This document shows, piece by piece, positions 1 through 11,492 of a stretch of 64,000 bases of DNA. This stretch comes from Tetmemena sp. SeJ-2015 (Eukaryota > Ciliophora > Spirotrichea > Sporadotrichida > Oxytrichidae): positions 1 through 64,000 of the forward strand of contig JAJKFJ010022009.1 in assembly GCA_027382625.1 (NCBI GenBank), read 5' to 3'. Position numbers and translations under genes: made by a program. Each line of letters opens with the position of its first letter. The stretch's first letter is position 1. The notes under the pieces are model-generated. The model saw nothing but the letters and a program-made list of their open reading frames with translations. It had not been told where the DNA came from and did no database searches.

Positions 1-5
1 CCCTC

Positions 6-362
6 TCACACCTGAGCAGCTAGTCGTAAATATATTTCAGATTATTATAATAAAATGGCTTAGTGAAGTCTATAACGCGCTTCACTCGATTCACAGTTTT
101 GTACGTTATGCCATTTCAACGATAGATGTTTGCTACAGTCTACGGAGAGATCTTGAGATAAGGAAACTATCTATGGAAGATCTTCGCGCTACTCCAAACT
201 GAAGTGCGCTTAGTGGCGAAAAGTTTGAGGATCAATCAAATAATTGATGTGCACATCTTGAAACTTAGAAGTGCGATGAGGAACAGCTGCAACTCCTAAC
301 TTTCTCATCTGCAAAGCAACTTTCAAATGCGAGAGTATAGTGCGCGCTGGCACTCTCAACAT
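6..362 (-). CDS. Possible small protein, N-terminal presequence-like
   Basis: Read on the minus strand with TGA as the only stop, an ATG at 362 opens a 118-codon frame closed by TGA at 6-8, with seven TAA/TAG codons read as Gln. The segment is clearly more GC-rich than the 1.4 kb beside it, as the coding segments here are. The first 22 residues are basic and amphipathic with no acidic residue (begins MLRVPARTILSHL), which resembles a mitochondrial targeting presequence. I recognise no family. A frame of this length without TGA can occur by chance, so this is a modest-confidence call; the gene could also be one segment of a larger split gene beyond the left edge. Confidence 0.4.
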
Positions 363-1771
363 TTTTGCGATGGAGTTGATGTTGAGAACTGGCTATTACT
401 ACTGATAAGGTGACTACATCCATACCTTAGAGTCAAAATGAAACTGAGATAGGATGGATCATGTAGTTATTTTTGAGTAATTTCGCGTTTGACTCGCATG
501 ATTATAAGTATTAATAAAGAAATTAATTATACACAACTTATTTTCACTTTCTTATCATATTATGAGGTTTTTTTGACAAATCCTTTCCTACTGCACTTTA
601 TTAAAATAGAAATGGTGGGGGAAAAAAGTAGTCCTGAACATACGTTACCTCTCACCTAATATCTTCTATTTTCTCGATAATTACAATACATAAGTGAAGT
701 CATTTTAATGAAGTGCAACAATTATTTCTAGCTCTGCAACAAACACAGTTTAAAAATAATAAGTATCGAATTTAGACTACGGTTTTCCACATTATAACCA
801 AATTTAAATGAATTTATAAGACTTTTTATTTTCTAAAATGTGGAATTCTAATAATCGGCATTATTTTTTTATTTTAAATTAGATCAAATCAATATGAGAG
901 AATAGGCATATAATTTTTTATTGATATCGGCAACTTTTAAGGGAAGAAAAAACATGGAGGAAAAAAAATGATTTTTTTCCTCGCAATTTGGCTGATCTAA
1001 TTTCAGTAAATTTTATTTTTGAAATTTACTCTATCACAATATTTTTTAATTTATTATTAAGTGCAAAATAATATATATATTGGTTTATATAAATATTTTA
1101 ACCATATATTTTTTTATAAATCTGAAAATAGTATTTTTAATTAATATTGAAATTTAATACTATATTTAATTGGTAAATTAGATTATAAAAAGATCCTATC
1201 TAATTATCTTTCTTAAAACTCTTAAGATTTTATTTTCTAATTAAGAATCTAATTATATGAAAGGAAATTTTTGAATGAGAGACATTCAAATTTGAATGAA
1301 TAAGAGCATTTTAAAAATTACTAAAGAATAAAAAGGGAATAATTTGAGAACTTTCAAAGAAATCTAGAGGGGGATAAATTTAACTGTAAGAAGGAATTTA
1401 AAGCTAAGTTTAATTCATTTTTTAAAAAATTTCTAATGGCGACAACACTCGAATCTCGACAATGCCAAATCAAGAAATTAACAAAGAATTAGTAAGTATA
1501 AGTTCATTATTTAAAAAAAAAAACTAAAATATATCAAAGAATAAATATCGCACTTGATAATTTAAACTTATCTGCTGGCATTTTAAAGTTAGAATAGTGA
1601 AATATTGTTGTGTTTTTGAATTAAATGAATGTATTATAACCTTCTCTAAAAATCAATTATTCATTTAAGCCAAGATTATATAGAATTTGTATGAATTTGT
1701 CTTTTAAATGAATAAGAGTAGTGTACAAGAGCATCAATAATATAGCAGGCACTTTATGGATTATAAATATC
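363..1771. other. AT-rich non-coding stretch
   Basis: Very AT-rich DNA with many A and T runs and no frame that looks coding. It separates the left-edge candidate gene from the 3' end of the TPR gene. Nothing specific is seen in it; in a germline ciliate genome it would be eliminated DNA. Confidence 0.5.
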
Positions 1772-4700
1772 TCAGTTCTTTTTCTTTAAGATAAAGTAAG
1801 TGGCGGTTCCAGCAACACCAGCCAGCACTGCAGCCCACATTGCGGTCTTGAGGGGTGTATCGGGTAGGAGTCTTTTGAAAAAACCCTTATTTTCAGATCC
1901 CTTAGACGCCACTTTCTTGCCTGGTTGACTATTCTGGCTCTTTTACTCCTTTAGGATAATATCTTTGTCCTTTTGGAACTTTGTAAGCAAATTCTTGGCT
2001 TCCTACTCAGGGATTAAGGGGGGGGACGGAAGTGCACCTCCCCCCTTTTTATGGTCAAAAATGCTTAAAAAAATCGCCCATTTAGGCCGAAATCGGCCCA
2101 AAATGTCAAAAAATTTAGATTTGTTGGCCTATGAAATTTCCTTGAGGATCAAATTTAATGATTTCAAATTTTCAAAGAATTATCTGTTTTTTGTTTATTA
2201 ACACTAATTTAGAAGTTTGCTTTCATGTTTTTGGGATTTCATATCCTTTTAATTACCGATTCATGTTTGCATTTCTATATATTCAGCTTGTTCAAAAGAG
2301 CGACTAGATTATATATTATCCAAGATAGGTGAGAGAAGTCATGCACGTAATTTCAAAGAACTTTAATCAATTTGCTTAAATTAATCAATAAGCATATTAT
2401 ATTTTCTAAAATAGAAAAAAGTCACTTCTCTTTTAGTTAAAGTTAGAGAAAGAGACCACCAAATACAGCAATAGATTAATTATCTCGAATCTTAATTAAC
2501 TTGCTATATTCTTCTTCAGTAAATATATTCGAGAAAAGGTTTCTCTAAGGGAGTAGAAATCAAATAACTGCATGATTTATAAATATTTATTGGCAGATTT
2601 TATTTATAGCTTAAATTAACCTACATCATTACAGACTATTGTTTAATTAGCAAATTTGATTTAAAATGAATTTTAAGTTATTTTCTGAAGAAATTGAAAT
2701 CATGAAAATTGACCCTCTATAAAATTTCAAAGGCCAAAACCTCTTAATTTTTTTAGCATTTTGGGCCGATTTCGGAAGATTTTTTAGCATTTTTTACCAT
2801 AAAAATGGGGGGAGGTGCACTTCCGTCCCTCCGGGATTTATAATTTCTTTGCTATTCTGATTGCTTCATCTATCTGTCTGAGAGCGTCCTCGTACTTGCC
2901 CATTTTCCAGTGCATTAGTCCACATTGGGAGATAAGTTAGCAAACAGTATCGTCTTCTAGCTCTGGGTTGTTGTTGATGGCCCTATGGATAGTGATGTTC
3001 TTCTAAGAGATGAGAAGTGCCTCGGGCAACTTCATAGCTTGAGCGTAAACCAAAGCTAGCATATTGTGGATTTGATAAACCTTTTCATTGTTCTCTCCTC
3101 CATTGAGCTCCTTCTGGATGCGCAGTAGCTTTTCCCAAAGAGGAAGAGCTTGAGCAACATATCTTAGCTCAGTGTAGAAGGAGGCCTGATCTTCTAAGTG
3201 TTGACAGTACTGCTCAGATTGTTGGCCGTGGATTCTTCCTGCCAAGTCGGACTTCAGTACAACATATTGGAGTGCTTTCTCTATGGCTTGAGAGTGGACC
3301 ATGAGAGTAGAGAGTTGCTGATAGATATCAAGCAACTGCTCAGAAAGCTCTCCTGAAGTGGCCTTGACGATCTTTTCAGCTTTTAAGAGAGTCTGAACTG
3401 CCTCAGGGATTTGTCCCATCTACATTTGAATTCCAGAGAGCAATTATCAAACCATTAAAAAAATTCTGTTTACTCTAGCAAAAGAAAGACTTAGGGTAGT
3501 TGCTCATTCTCATCATTACCCTCTTGATAGACAAGAGTTTCAGAGACGGCTTTATTCAAAATCTCTAGCCCACCTGGGAAGTCTCCCTCTGACAACTTCA
3601 TTTGAGCCTCTAGTTAAAAAAATATTATACTTATTTACGACGATAGTTGTAGAAGAACTAGGGATATATAACTGGTGAAGCCATGTTGAGCATCAATTTT
3701 CTTGGAGAGAGCGATTGTGTTCTTGATCTCCTCCATAATGGCAGGTTCAGTTGGATCCTGCATCACCTGCAAAGCAATGAATGCAGAGAACAGCTTGATC
3801 TGGCTATCTATGAGTCCTCTTTCTTCCAGTTCTTTGTTGAGTTCCTTCTGCAATTTAACAACTTTGTGTGGCATCTTCAATTGAACATAGGCCATCATCT
3901 CGGACAAAATCTGCCAAACTATGAAGAGAGTGCCTTTTCCGTTGTTAGGAAGTGACTGAAGTAGGAGCTAGTCCTCCTTGCGCTAGGCTTTAACTAAGTC
4001 TTCTGCCTTGTATTCTTCACCTGCCACTTCCACTTATATCGATATCTGCTTCTGAACCAGCTCTGTGAGAATCCAGTAGCCTGATCTTCCAGGCATCAAC
4101 TTATTGCAAATTTTTTAAGCCTCCTAGTTGCACTGCAATTATTAACTCACACTTTGTAATTTCGAAGCAATATTAAGTGATGTTAAATGCTTATGTGAGT
4201 TTCTTCTCCTTCTGAAGAATATGAGACTTAACGTCTAAGATGTTGATGTACTTTTTGTGAATCTCCACTCCATCAAGTACCTCTTGAGCTCTTAATAACT
4301 TAAGCAAGTATGAAAGAATCGCCTTTAAATGTTTGAGCAAGCTTGTAAGCTCTGTTGATGTACTGAAGTCCCTTTTCTGTATCGCCGCGCTTGGAGTAAA
4401 ACTCTGCCATTGCGGACATCACATTAGGTGAGTAGTAAGATCGAGTGCCTGCATCTCTAAGAGCCTGACTGAGTAAGTTCTATAATGCATCTGACTTGTA
4501 GAATGTCTAAAAGTCACTAATTTTCCTGAGAATCAGTTTCAGGCTAAGCTTGTTCAATATAAGAGAGAATTTAATTGGCTTCTAAAACATAACAGAACTG
4601 CTTCTTGCTCGATGACTTATAGTACTCTTATTTTAACTTAATTATATTCCTTATTACTTAAAAGAGTATCTGGCGATGATGCCGGCCTCCTCATCTACAA

Positions 4701-6284
4701 AAATATGAAATCTTTCTCTCTATCTCGTGAATTCTAACAAGCAGGTTTGGTCACTGTGGCTCCATCTTACAGGAGGCCTTCACCTTTACCAGCATTCAAT
4801 CCACCTAAGATTTAATACACTCGCGTACTTCCCGAGGTGTGTGTCAAAGATGGCCTACGGTCCTTGAAAAGGCAGATCACTTGTCGGTGACCTGGATCGC
4901 AAATGTGTGCTGCTGCGTAAGCTATAACAATTATTGTAAACCAACCTCCCTTTTTAGCTGAAGCGTATTTTTTAATGGAGAGGCTGACTTTATTGTCATA
5001 TATATTTTTAAGCATAAGTAAAAACAAATAAATTTAAATTATAGGCTGGAAGCTATCGAGCAAGGAGCAGTTGTATACCATTTAACATCCAATAAATTCT
5101 TGCATATATTGAACTATCTATAAGAAAGGGATTGTTTGATTGTTGTATTTGAACTTCTTGATGAGGATCTCTTGGTTGATCTGCTCAGCCTCTTTATGGT
5201 AGTGAAAGCAACCTTTTAATCCACTTATAGTCCGTCATTTACCATCTTGTTCAGCACTTTTATGGCCACCTTTTAGACTGTGAAGTCATCAGGGTGGAGC
5301 GCAGCTAATTCCTTTATCAATTTCTGGAAGTGACCAAATCTCACACATAGTGTAAATAAATATCTGATTAGACCGGGAGGCTTAATGCTTACGATAAAGT
5401 CCAAATAGCATGCTGCTTAAATCATACGAGCCTCTGCTCTTACATTTCCCTTCATCAATTTATAAACTAGAGACGTATTAACCTTTACTTGGGCGAGTTC
5501 TTCATCTATTTATGGAATTCTTTCCAACATGAGAGGGACATTTGCACCCCTCTTCAAACATTTGCAGTATCTTGCCAAAGCGGCTGCTCTCTCCTCTGGA
5601 TCAGTCAAACCTGGAAGCTCTTCTTTGAAGAAAGTTTCCACATACACTGCAAGTTCCTAGTAATATAAGAAGCTATATATAGATGACTTTTTATAGTAGC
5701 GAGAAGCCTTTAGCAAAAGTCTAGTTTGATTCTTAAAATTCTCATAGACTCCTCTGACCTTGAACTGCTCCCAGTAATATAAAGAGTTTTTAAAGCTTAT
5801 CAAACTTCATAAAATCAGACCAGTTACTAGATTCTTCAGGCTGGGAAGAAGCTTCAGCTGATGGGAGAGGCTATGATGAGGCGACATCCTAAGATTTTTA
5901 CTGAGGCTGCTTTTATTCCTCCTCGATGCGAGGCTCCTCCTCAGCTTGCTGTTGAGCCTAGCTCTAAGCTGATTGTACCTCAACTTGCTTTATTTCCTCG
6001 TGTTGTTAAGATGGCTCTGCTACTTCAGTGACAGCCTAGTTTTGTGATGCGGGCTCAGATTCCTATTTATGCTCTTCGACAACTGAATGCACTTAGTTAG
6101 ATTGAGGTGCTTCTTCAGATTGCACTGGCTTGGCGTCTGAGGGCTCAGATACTACCTCGTTCACAACTTACTCCTACTGCTGAGCAGGTTCATTCTGCTA
6201 GACCTCGTTCACTGGCTCGGTTTGGGCTACTTCTGTAGTCTGTGGATGAGTGCTCTACTCATCTGAGTTTGCTTGCTTTTCCAT
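1772..6284 (-). CDS. TPR-repeat protein with C-terminal membrane anchor, multi-segment
   Basis: The start is ATG at 6284 and the stop TGA at 1772-1774. The N-terminal ~150 residues are Glu/Gln/Pro-rich and low complexity. A helical region follows (about 5780-5040, with KGNVRAEARMIQAACYLDF), then several TPR-like helix pairs (3907-3003 and 3002-2840, e.g. QCGLMHWKMGKYEDALRQID). The C-terminus is a hydrophobic stretch (MWAAVLAGVAGTATYFIL) ending KKKN, the form of a tail-anchored membrane protein. TPRs usually bind partner proteins; no enzyme domain is visible. The frame is broken several times: an 823 bp repeat-flanked insert at 2016-2838, several AT-rich inserts, and a one-base frame break near 5790 in an A run. 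Internal boundaries between 3420 and 5050 are not resolved. It may be kinesin-light-chain-like, but I cannot support a specific name. Confidence 0.7.
2016..2115. repeat. Left terminal inverted repeat
   Basis: Matches the reverse complement of 2747-2832 with a few substitutions and small indels. It contains its own short palindrome, GGCCGAAATCGGCC, which is only half conserved in the right copy. Confidence 0.8.
2747..2832. repeat. Right terminal inverted repeat
   Basis: Reverse-complement partner of 2016-2115; it ends against the right-hand copy of GGGATT. Confidence 0.8.
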
Positions 6285-6732
6285 TTATTATCCCTTAAAC
6301 AAACTTAAAAGAGGTGAGCAGTTCTTTATTTTGAGTTAAATAATATGTGTATAGTTATGATTCTAAGAATCGAAAGAAATCTTTTAATTAGATATTGCAA
6401 AATTAATATGCATTTTTATCATAATCTTCAACTATATTTCATACTAAACTGATTCAGCGATATTAAAATGATTATATTTATATCCTCTCTAAAATAATCT
6501 ATGGTTGGGATTATTACTCTCACCAAGCCTCGCTTTCACTTTTTGATAGAACTCTAAACTAAATTATTTCTATCTTTACCTCAGATTTAGATTTATAGCT
6601 CTTACTATCATTTTCGAAGTTTAAAGTTCTTGAAGTTAAGATCGAAAAATGAATATTTAAAAGTGCTGAAGTAATTTTCTTGTTATAATTATTATTTCTT
6701 TGCAACAAGCGCCACCCTTTCAGAGAAAAGAA
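6285..6732. other. Intergenic AT-rich region between divergent genes
   Basis: Lies between the divergently oriented starts of the TPR gene and the zinc finger gene. It is AT-rich with no convincing coding frame; it probably holds the 5' flanks of both genes plus eliminated DNA. Confidence 0.5.
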
Positions 6733-8733
6733 ATGTTTAATTAGAGCCAGTATCAACAGTAGCAGTAGTTCTCACAGAACAGGAGCTATAATAACTAAGA
6801 TACACAGCTTTTGAATTTCTAATAGCAGCATCAGCAGTAATAGTAGTAAGATTACCCCAGTTCGTTTGAAGAGGTGTCGATATCGGACTCCTGGGAAGAT
6901 GAGTCCTTATCGAAATCGGGGCAGAAGATTGTTGAGCCTCAGCCTCAACTTAATGGATCAGGTAATTCACAGAGTATAGCACCGTTTGCCAATTATGTAG
7001 CTCTGCAAAATTAGCCAAGTCAATAATCCTAATTACTGATGCAAATTCAGCCAAATTTATCTTAAAGTAGCAATTAGAAACCTTAAGTAGTAAATGCCTT
7101 TTAGTAAAATTCTAATCAGAATTTTCCTCCACTCCCTTAGGTTTAAAGTTCAAATATTCAGCTGGCTTAGCAGAATCAACCGAAACAATAGGAGCCAAAT
7201 CCCTATCAGCTTTTCTATCCTTAGCTACATAACATTCATAATCAACAAGCCTAACCTCCATAACCTTAAATAGCAGAGAAGAATAACTAAATGGCTCTAG
7301 TCATAAATAATCAACATCAGTAGTAATAGCAGATACAATAGCATAAAGCGGTTTAATAGAACATTTTTGTGCCAGCTGTTAATCAAAAGCCTAGTGCTGC
7401 CCCCATTTTTCATGTCAGCAGAGGTTAAGGACATGAGAATAACTGTCAGATTTTCTAGACTGGGATTAGTAAGTTAAGACTGATCGAATCGTCTTCACCT
7501 CTCAACAATAGCAATAGCAACAGCAGCAGAAGCAGTATTAGTACCAGCAAGAATTTGACCTTACTTGTTCCATCTGCTCTAATCTTCTTTTCCATCCCAT
7601 GGACTGTGTGAGGTGCGATCAAAGCTTTTGCGAGTGCTGTATCATTGATTACAGGTAAAGGTAATAGCATAGATTGCTTGAGATCTAGTAAAATCACCAT
7701 ATGTAGATAGACAATCTCAATAATCAGCAGAATAATTAAGAGTAACATCAACTTCAAAATGGTCATCACAACAATAATTAACAGAGGCACAACTTAGATC
7801 AAGATGAGCTAGAGTAGATTCAAGTGCCTTGCCCATTTTGTTAGGAAGTGCTGGAACTCAAACCTGCTCATAAGTTATTGAGGTAGAGATTGAATGAGAC
7901 TCTGGTCAGATGTATCTTTGCTCCTGATTGTAATGAGGTTGAGCGTTATGAGAATTTGAGAAAGCATGAGCTTGATTGCAAATTCAATAAGATTAGGTGC
8001 CCTAACTTTGAAAGCTGTCACTCTTATTTCAAAATCCAAGATAGAGCAGAGCATTTGATTTTGTGCACTGCTGCCAATCAGAATTAAAGGGATCTTGCTT
8101 GTGCATTCTGTAGTCAGCATCAGTAAGATGAAAACATGAATGGAGATTTAGCTCAAGGACAGATAAGATTTGAAAATTAATCCCAGCTAGATTAACACTA
8201 GATTTATGACTGCGATTTCAACGATAATGAAAAGATCGAATGCAGCTATTGCAATAACAAGTTCACAAAGGGGAAATATCTTAAGAGAGCATTAGAAATG
8301 TTCTGCTGTGGATAATCAGTTGAATGATCTTAGACTGTAATTGAGGGTGCTGGAAGATGAGAAGCGCCTTAAAGATTAAGAACTGGCGAGCTAGCAAGTA
8401 AAAATCTCTCAGTATAGCAATTAAGTGCAACAGCTGCAACTAAAACTTAGTCAGTAGCATTAGCAGAGCAGCAGTGCAAGCTCTTTTAATGCTTATTCAT
8501 AGAACAGCAGAAATAATTAAATCCCTGGTTAGTCTTCAATGAGAATTATGAGCGGAAGTAGCAGCAATAGTTTTGGACAAATAGGTGGCTAACCGGCAAG
8601 CAGTTTTGGAAATGGAATAAAGGTCTTCAATTAGAATGGCTAAGTATAAAATGGGTTAAGTTTCTAGCATCAACCTGGAGTTTAATAATACCCCAACAAG
8701 ATAATTGGCTAATATGGATCTTAATTTAAGTGA
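6733..8733 (+). CDS. RING/TRAF-type zinc finger protein with Q-rich N-terminus and coiled coil
   Basis: Starts at ATG 6733 (MFNQSQYQQQQ...) and ends at TGA 8731-8733. Residues 1 to ~230 are Gln/Asn-rich. Next comes a RING finger (CSICSNLLFHPMDCVRC then CECC, about 7560-7640) and TRAF-type zinc fingers (CIFAPDC, CKFNKIRCPNF, 7890-8060; CSYCNNKF near 8240). It ends in a coiled coil (QLNDLRLQLRVLEDEKRL) and a Ser/Asn/Gly/Gln-rich tail. Proteins of this build are usually E3 ubiquitin ligases or signalling adaptors; that role is inferred. Two frame breaks occur: one in 7430-7500 just before a poly-Gln run, and one near 8284 in AGAGAG, where dropping one base gives a zinc-ligand-like H-x2-C. They could be small eliminated segments or indel errors. 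Confidence 0.75.
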
Positions 8734-9131
8734 CAAAATTAATTATAAACTAATTTATTATTTCTTATAGCTATTTCTTTATTTATTTGTTTAAAATTTA
8801 AAATTAATTAAAATGACATTGATTAAGGAATGATTAAATAGTAAATATGAAAAAATCATTTTAAATGAATATTTCTTTTTCTATTTGTAAAATTAATTAA
8901 AATAAACATTTCTAAATTATTCATACTTTCTTTAGTTTAAATCAAGAAATGGAAAAATTTTCCTTTTTCTGACCTCGTTTATGAGAGCATATATTCTTTT
9001 ACTGTTTGGCTTTGAATATTCAAAGTTTCCTTTTTTCTCCCTCTTAATGGATGATGAAGCGTAAAGAGAAATAATATATTTACTTAACTCAATTACCCTA
9101 ACCCCTAAAGGAAACTAACCCTATTTGACAA
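8734..9131. other. Intergenic AT-rich region
   Basis: No coding frame is seen. Near 9095-9120 there are a few CCCTAACCCCTAAA-like bases just upstream of the HMG gene, but not a repeat array; I do not call it telomeric. Confidence 0.5.
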
Positions 9132-10438
9132 ATGCAAGTACAACAGCAAAACTCAGGCCAGCCCCAAATGATGCCTCAATTCATGCCTCAAGGCTTTATG
9201 CAAGGAACGCAGCCTTAAATGATGGGAGCTCCTATGCTCTTTAATATGCAACCTCAGGGCCAGACTATGATGACTCCCAACTCACAGCAATTTTTCCAAG
9301 CCCCCTACTAATAGCAACAGCAAATGGCCCCTTAACAATTCGGGCAGTTTCAGCAACCTCAAATGATGAATCCAAATATGAACAACATGCAGCAGATGCT
9401 AGCTTAGATGTGCCAAGCATTTCAAAGTAACCCAGCCTTCAGCACCGAATTCGCCAAGTTCTGCCAAAATATGAACAAGACTCAGCAAAATCCAGGAGCT
9501 AATGCCGCTCTTCCCAATCCCCAAATGACTCAAGCAACTACTCCAGTTTTAAATTCAACCGAAAAGAAGGAGAAGTAATCAACATCTGCACCGACTAAGA
9601 TTAATGTAGTGAGCAACCAGCCTGCTTCAAACGTCAAGAAACCTCGCAATTCCTTCATATTCTTCAAGGAAAGCATCATGAAGCAACTCCTCCTTGAATT
9701 GCCTGGCAAGGCAGTTTGCGAATTAATGAGTGCAGCTGGACAGAGATGGAATCAAATGACTGAAGAGCAGAAAACCCATTTAAGCAGCAAGCTTAAGATG
9801 ATAAAATGAGATATCAAAATGAGCTCAAACTAGAGAAGGAGGGAAATCTCTAAACTGCCTCATCTTCAATCGGCTTCTGTAGCTCCACAGGCTTTAAACC
9901 CGCAGGAGCAAGCAAGAAAAAGAAGAAGGGCGAGAAAACAGCTAGACCCAAGTACACATCATTTGTGATATTCAACATAGAGAACACAGAGAAATTGAGA
10001 AGAGAGCATCCTGAGATGTCTATCAGTGATATCACTAAGAATTCAGGCATAGAGTGGGCTAAGTTTACTGAAGAGTAGAAAAATGTCTACAAGGAAAGAG
10101 CAAACAAGAAAAATGCAGAGCATGCTGAGAAGTTAGAATCAATTTAAAGCTAACCAACTAATCAGCCTTAGTAATTCCTCTCAAGCGCTAAGCTTGGATA
10201 GGCTCAGAGAATTATATCTCCTCTCACATAGCCAAGCATTCTGTCTTAGCCATCTAAAATTTAGACTCCTCAAGCCACCGGACTCAGCTAGTTACTTCCA
10301 CCTGGAATGAATATCCCTGGAATGCAATTCTTCAACTAGGCATTTGGACAAGGTTAAAATCTTCTCGCTGGCATGAATCAGCCTCAGAATTTCTAACCAA
10401 ACAGTGAAGTTTAGAAATTTGGCCAAATTTAAAAATGA
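9132..10438 (+). CDS. HMG-box protein with two HMG domains (paralogue A)
   Basis: ATG at 9132, TGA at 10436-10438. The first ~150 residues are Met/Gln/Pro/Asn-rich. HMG box 1 spans about 9630-9830 (KKPRNSFIFFKESIMK ... RWNQMTEEQKTH), a basic linker KKKKKGEK follows, and HMG box 2 spans about 9945-10130 (RPKYTSFVIFN ... WAKFTEEQKNVYKERA). The tail is Gln/Pro-rich. HMG boxes bend DNA, so a chromatin or transcription role is likely. The frame slips once within box 1 near 9790: the family-like continuation DDKMRYQNELK is in another frame. This could be a one-base assembly error or a real lesion. The paralogue at 25319-26203 has the same order of parts. The stop of this gene lies 138 bp before the carrier gene start. 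Confidence 0.8.
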
Positions 10439-10576
10439 GACTTATTCATCTCATATGTATTTATGTGGTCCTCTAATATCTTTTCTTAATTCAGTAAAAT
10501 ATTTCATTAATTCAATTTTGTAAATTAATTTTATCCTCAGCTTTTAATAATTTATCTGTCAGATTAATTACTAAAA

Positions 10577-11227
10577 ATGAGTTTGGCTGCCTCTCAAATA
10601 GATGCAATTTCGGGTTATTGCGCTGGGATGGTGTCAAGTTTCGTATCTCATCCCATCGATACTGTGAAAATCAGAATGCAGCTCTAGCAAGATGGACCTG
10701 CTTTGAAAGCAATCCCAACTGTGAAATCCATCTACAGAAATGAAGGGGTAAGTCATTTGAATTAGAGTAGAGGGAAAATTGCATTCTTATATTGATGAGG
10801 GATTATGATATTAAAATTATGTTAGGTGAGGGGATTTTACAAAGGCGTTTTATCACCTATGTTCGGGAAAGCTCCTCTGGCATCTATGTAAACTTAAACT
10901 AAGCTTTTATAAATTCTTATAGTGTTTCACTTCAAATAACTTTGCGAAGACGTAGTTGAAAGATTTTAACATCACAGATAATTAGAAACTTCTACTTTCA
11001 GGTTTCTTTTCTGGCTTGTAAGTTATTGATACACAAATTTCTTAGTTGCCTCTCTTACAATGTCTCTCTTTTTAATCCTGAAAAATTATCAAGCAATTCT
11101 CTATTGAAATTATTATTTGAACTCATATATTTTTATTAGATGCTATGCGAACTGTGCATTGGTATTTGATTTCTTCAAGATCAGAGCTTAAAACACCAGA
11201 GACAAAACTATGTCCTACAGAGAAGAG
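10577..11227 (+). CDS. Mitochondrial carrier family protein, 5' half (split gene)
   Basis: ATG at 10577. The first solute-carrier repeat is clear: the PIDTVKIRMQLQ signature (PxD/ExxK/R), then NEGVRGFYKGVLSPM. Repeat 2 begins with KLLLSGFFSG and VFDFFKIRAQ. A GT-AG intron lies at about 10748-10825; the break at 10898-10933 fits an IES with a 2 bp pointer GT better than an intron (frame); a GT-AG intron follows near 11020-11140. The frame stops in TGA directly after AGAGAAGAG (11219-11227), in the middle of repeat 2. The rest of repeat 2 starts at an identical AGAGAAGAG at 24347, and the joined codons read MSYREEMRRVYERDGMNGF. It encodes an inner-membrane transporter; the substrate is not inferable. 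Confidence 0.85.
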
Positions 11228-11492
11228 TGAAAATATTCAAAATTTAAGGGCATTTTTAAATTCTGTGATAATTTGCTTTAGATTAGAAAAATATCCATGG
11301 AATTAGAGATAAGATATGATAATAAATGAGTGATTTCGAATATTTTTGTAAGATATGATAGATTCTTAAAGGATAAATTAAATTACGTAATTAAAATTGC
11401 TTTGAAGTTTGCCAAGATTGAATTACGTATTTAAACTGGATTCAATGATTGATAGACTGACCTTGTCTGAAATTAAGTCAAGGAGAAGATTC

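Larger units (their letters stand above)
2016..2832. mobile_element. MITE-like element with ~90 bp inverted terminal repeats, inside the TPR gene
   Basis: The two ends are imperfect inverted repeats of about 90 bp (left 2016-2115, right 2747-2832) that share GGACGGAAGTGCACCTCCCC, an ATTTTTATGG-type block and CCGAAATCGGCCCAAAATG. The ~630 bp interior is AT-rich and has no transposase frame, so it looks non-autonomous. It is flanked by GGGATT at 2010-2015 and 2833-2838. Removing 2016-2838 restores an uninterrupted reading frame on the minus strand (KKLQIPEQEAKN across the junction). GGGATT is therefore both the apparent target-site duplication and the excision pointer. Confidence 0.8.

Noticed and set aside
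2016..2832. TBE-type transposon
   Set aside because: No transposase frame and the ends do not carry the telomere-like repeats of TBE elements.
9095..9120. Telomere-like CCCTAACCCCTAAA bases
   Set aside because: Only a few irregular units, no array, and not the C4A4 repeat of spirotrich telomeres.
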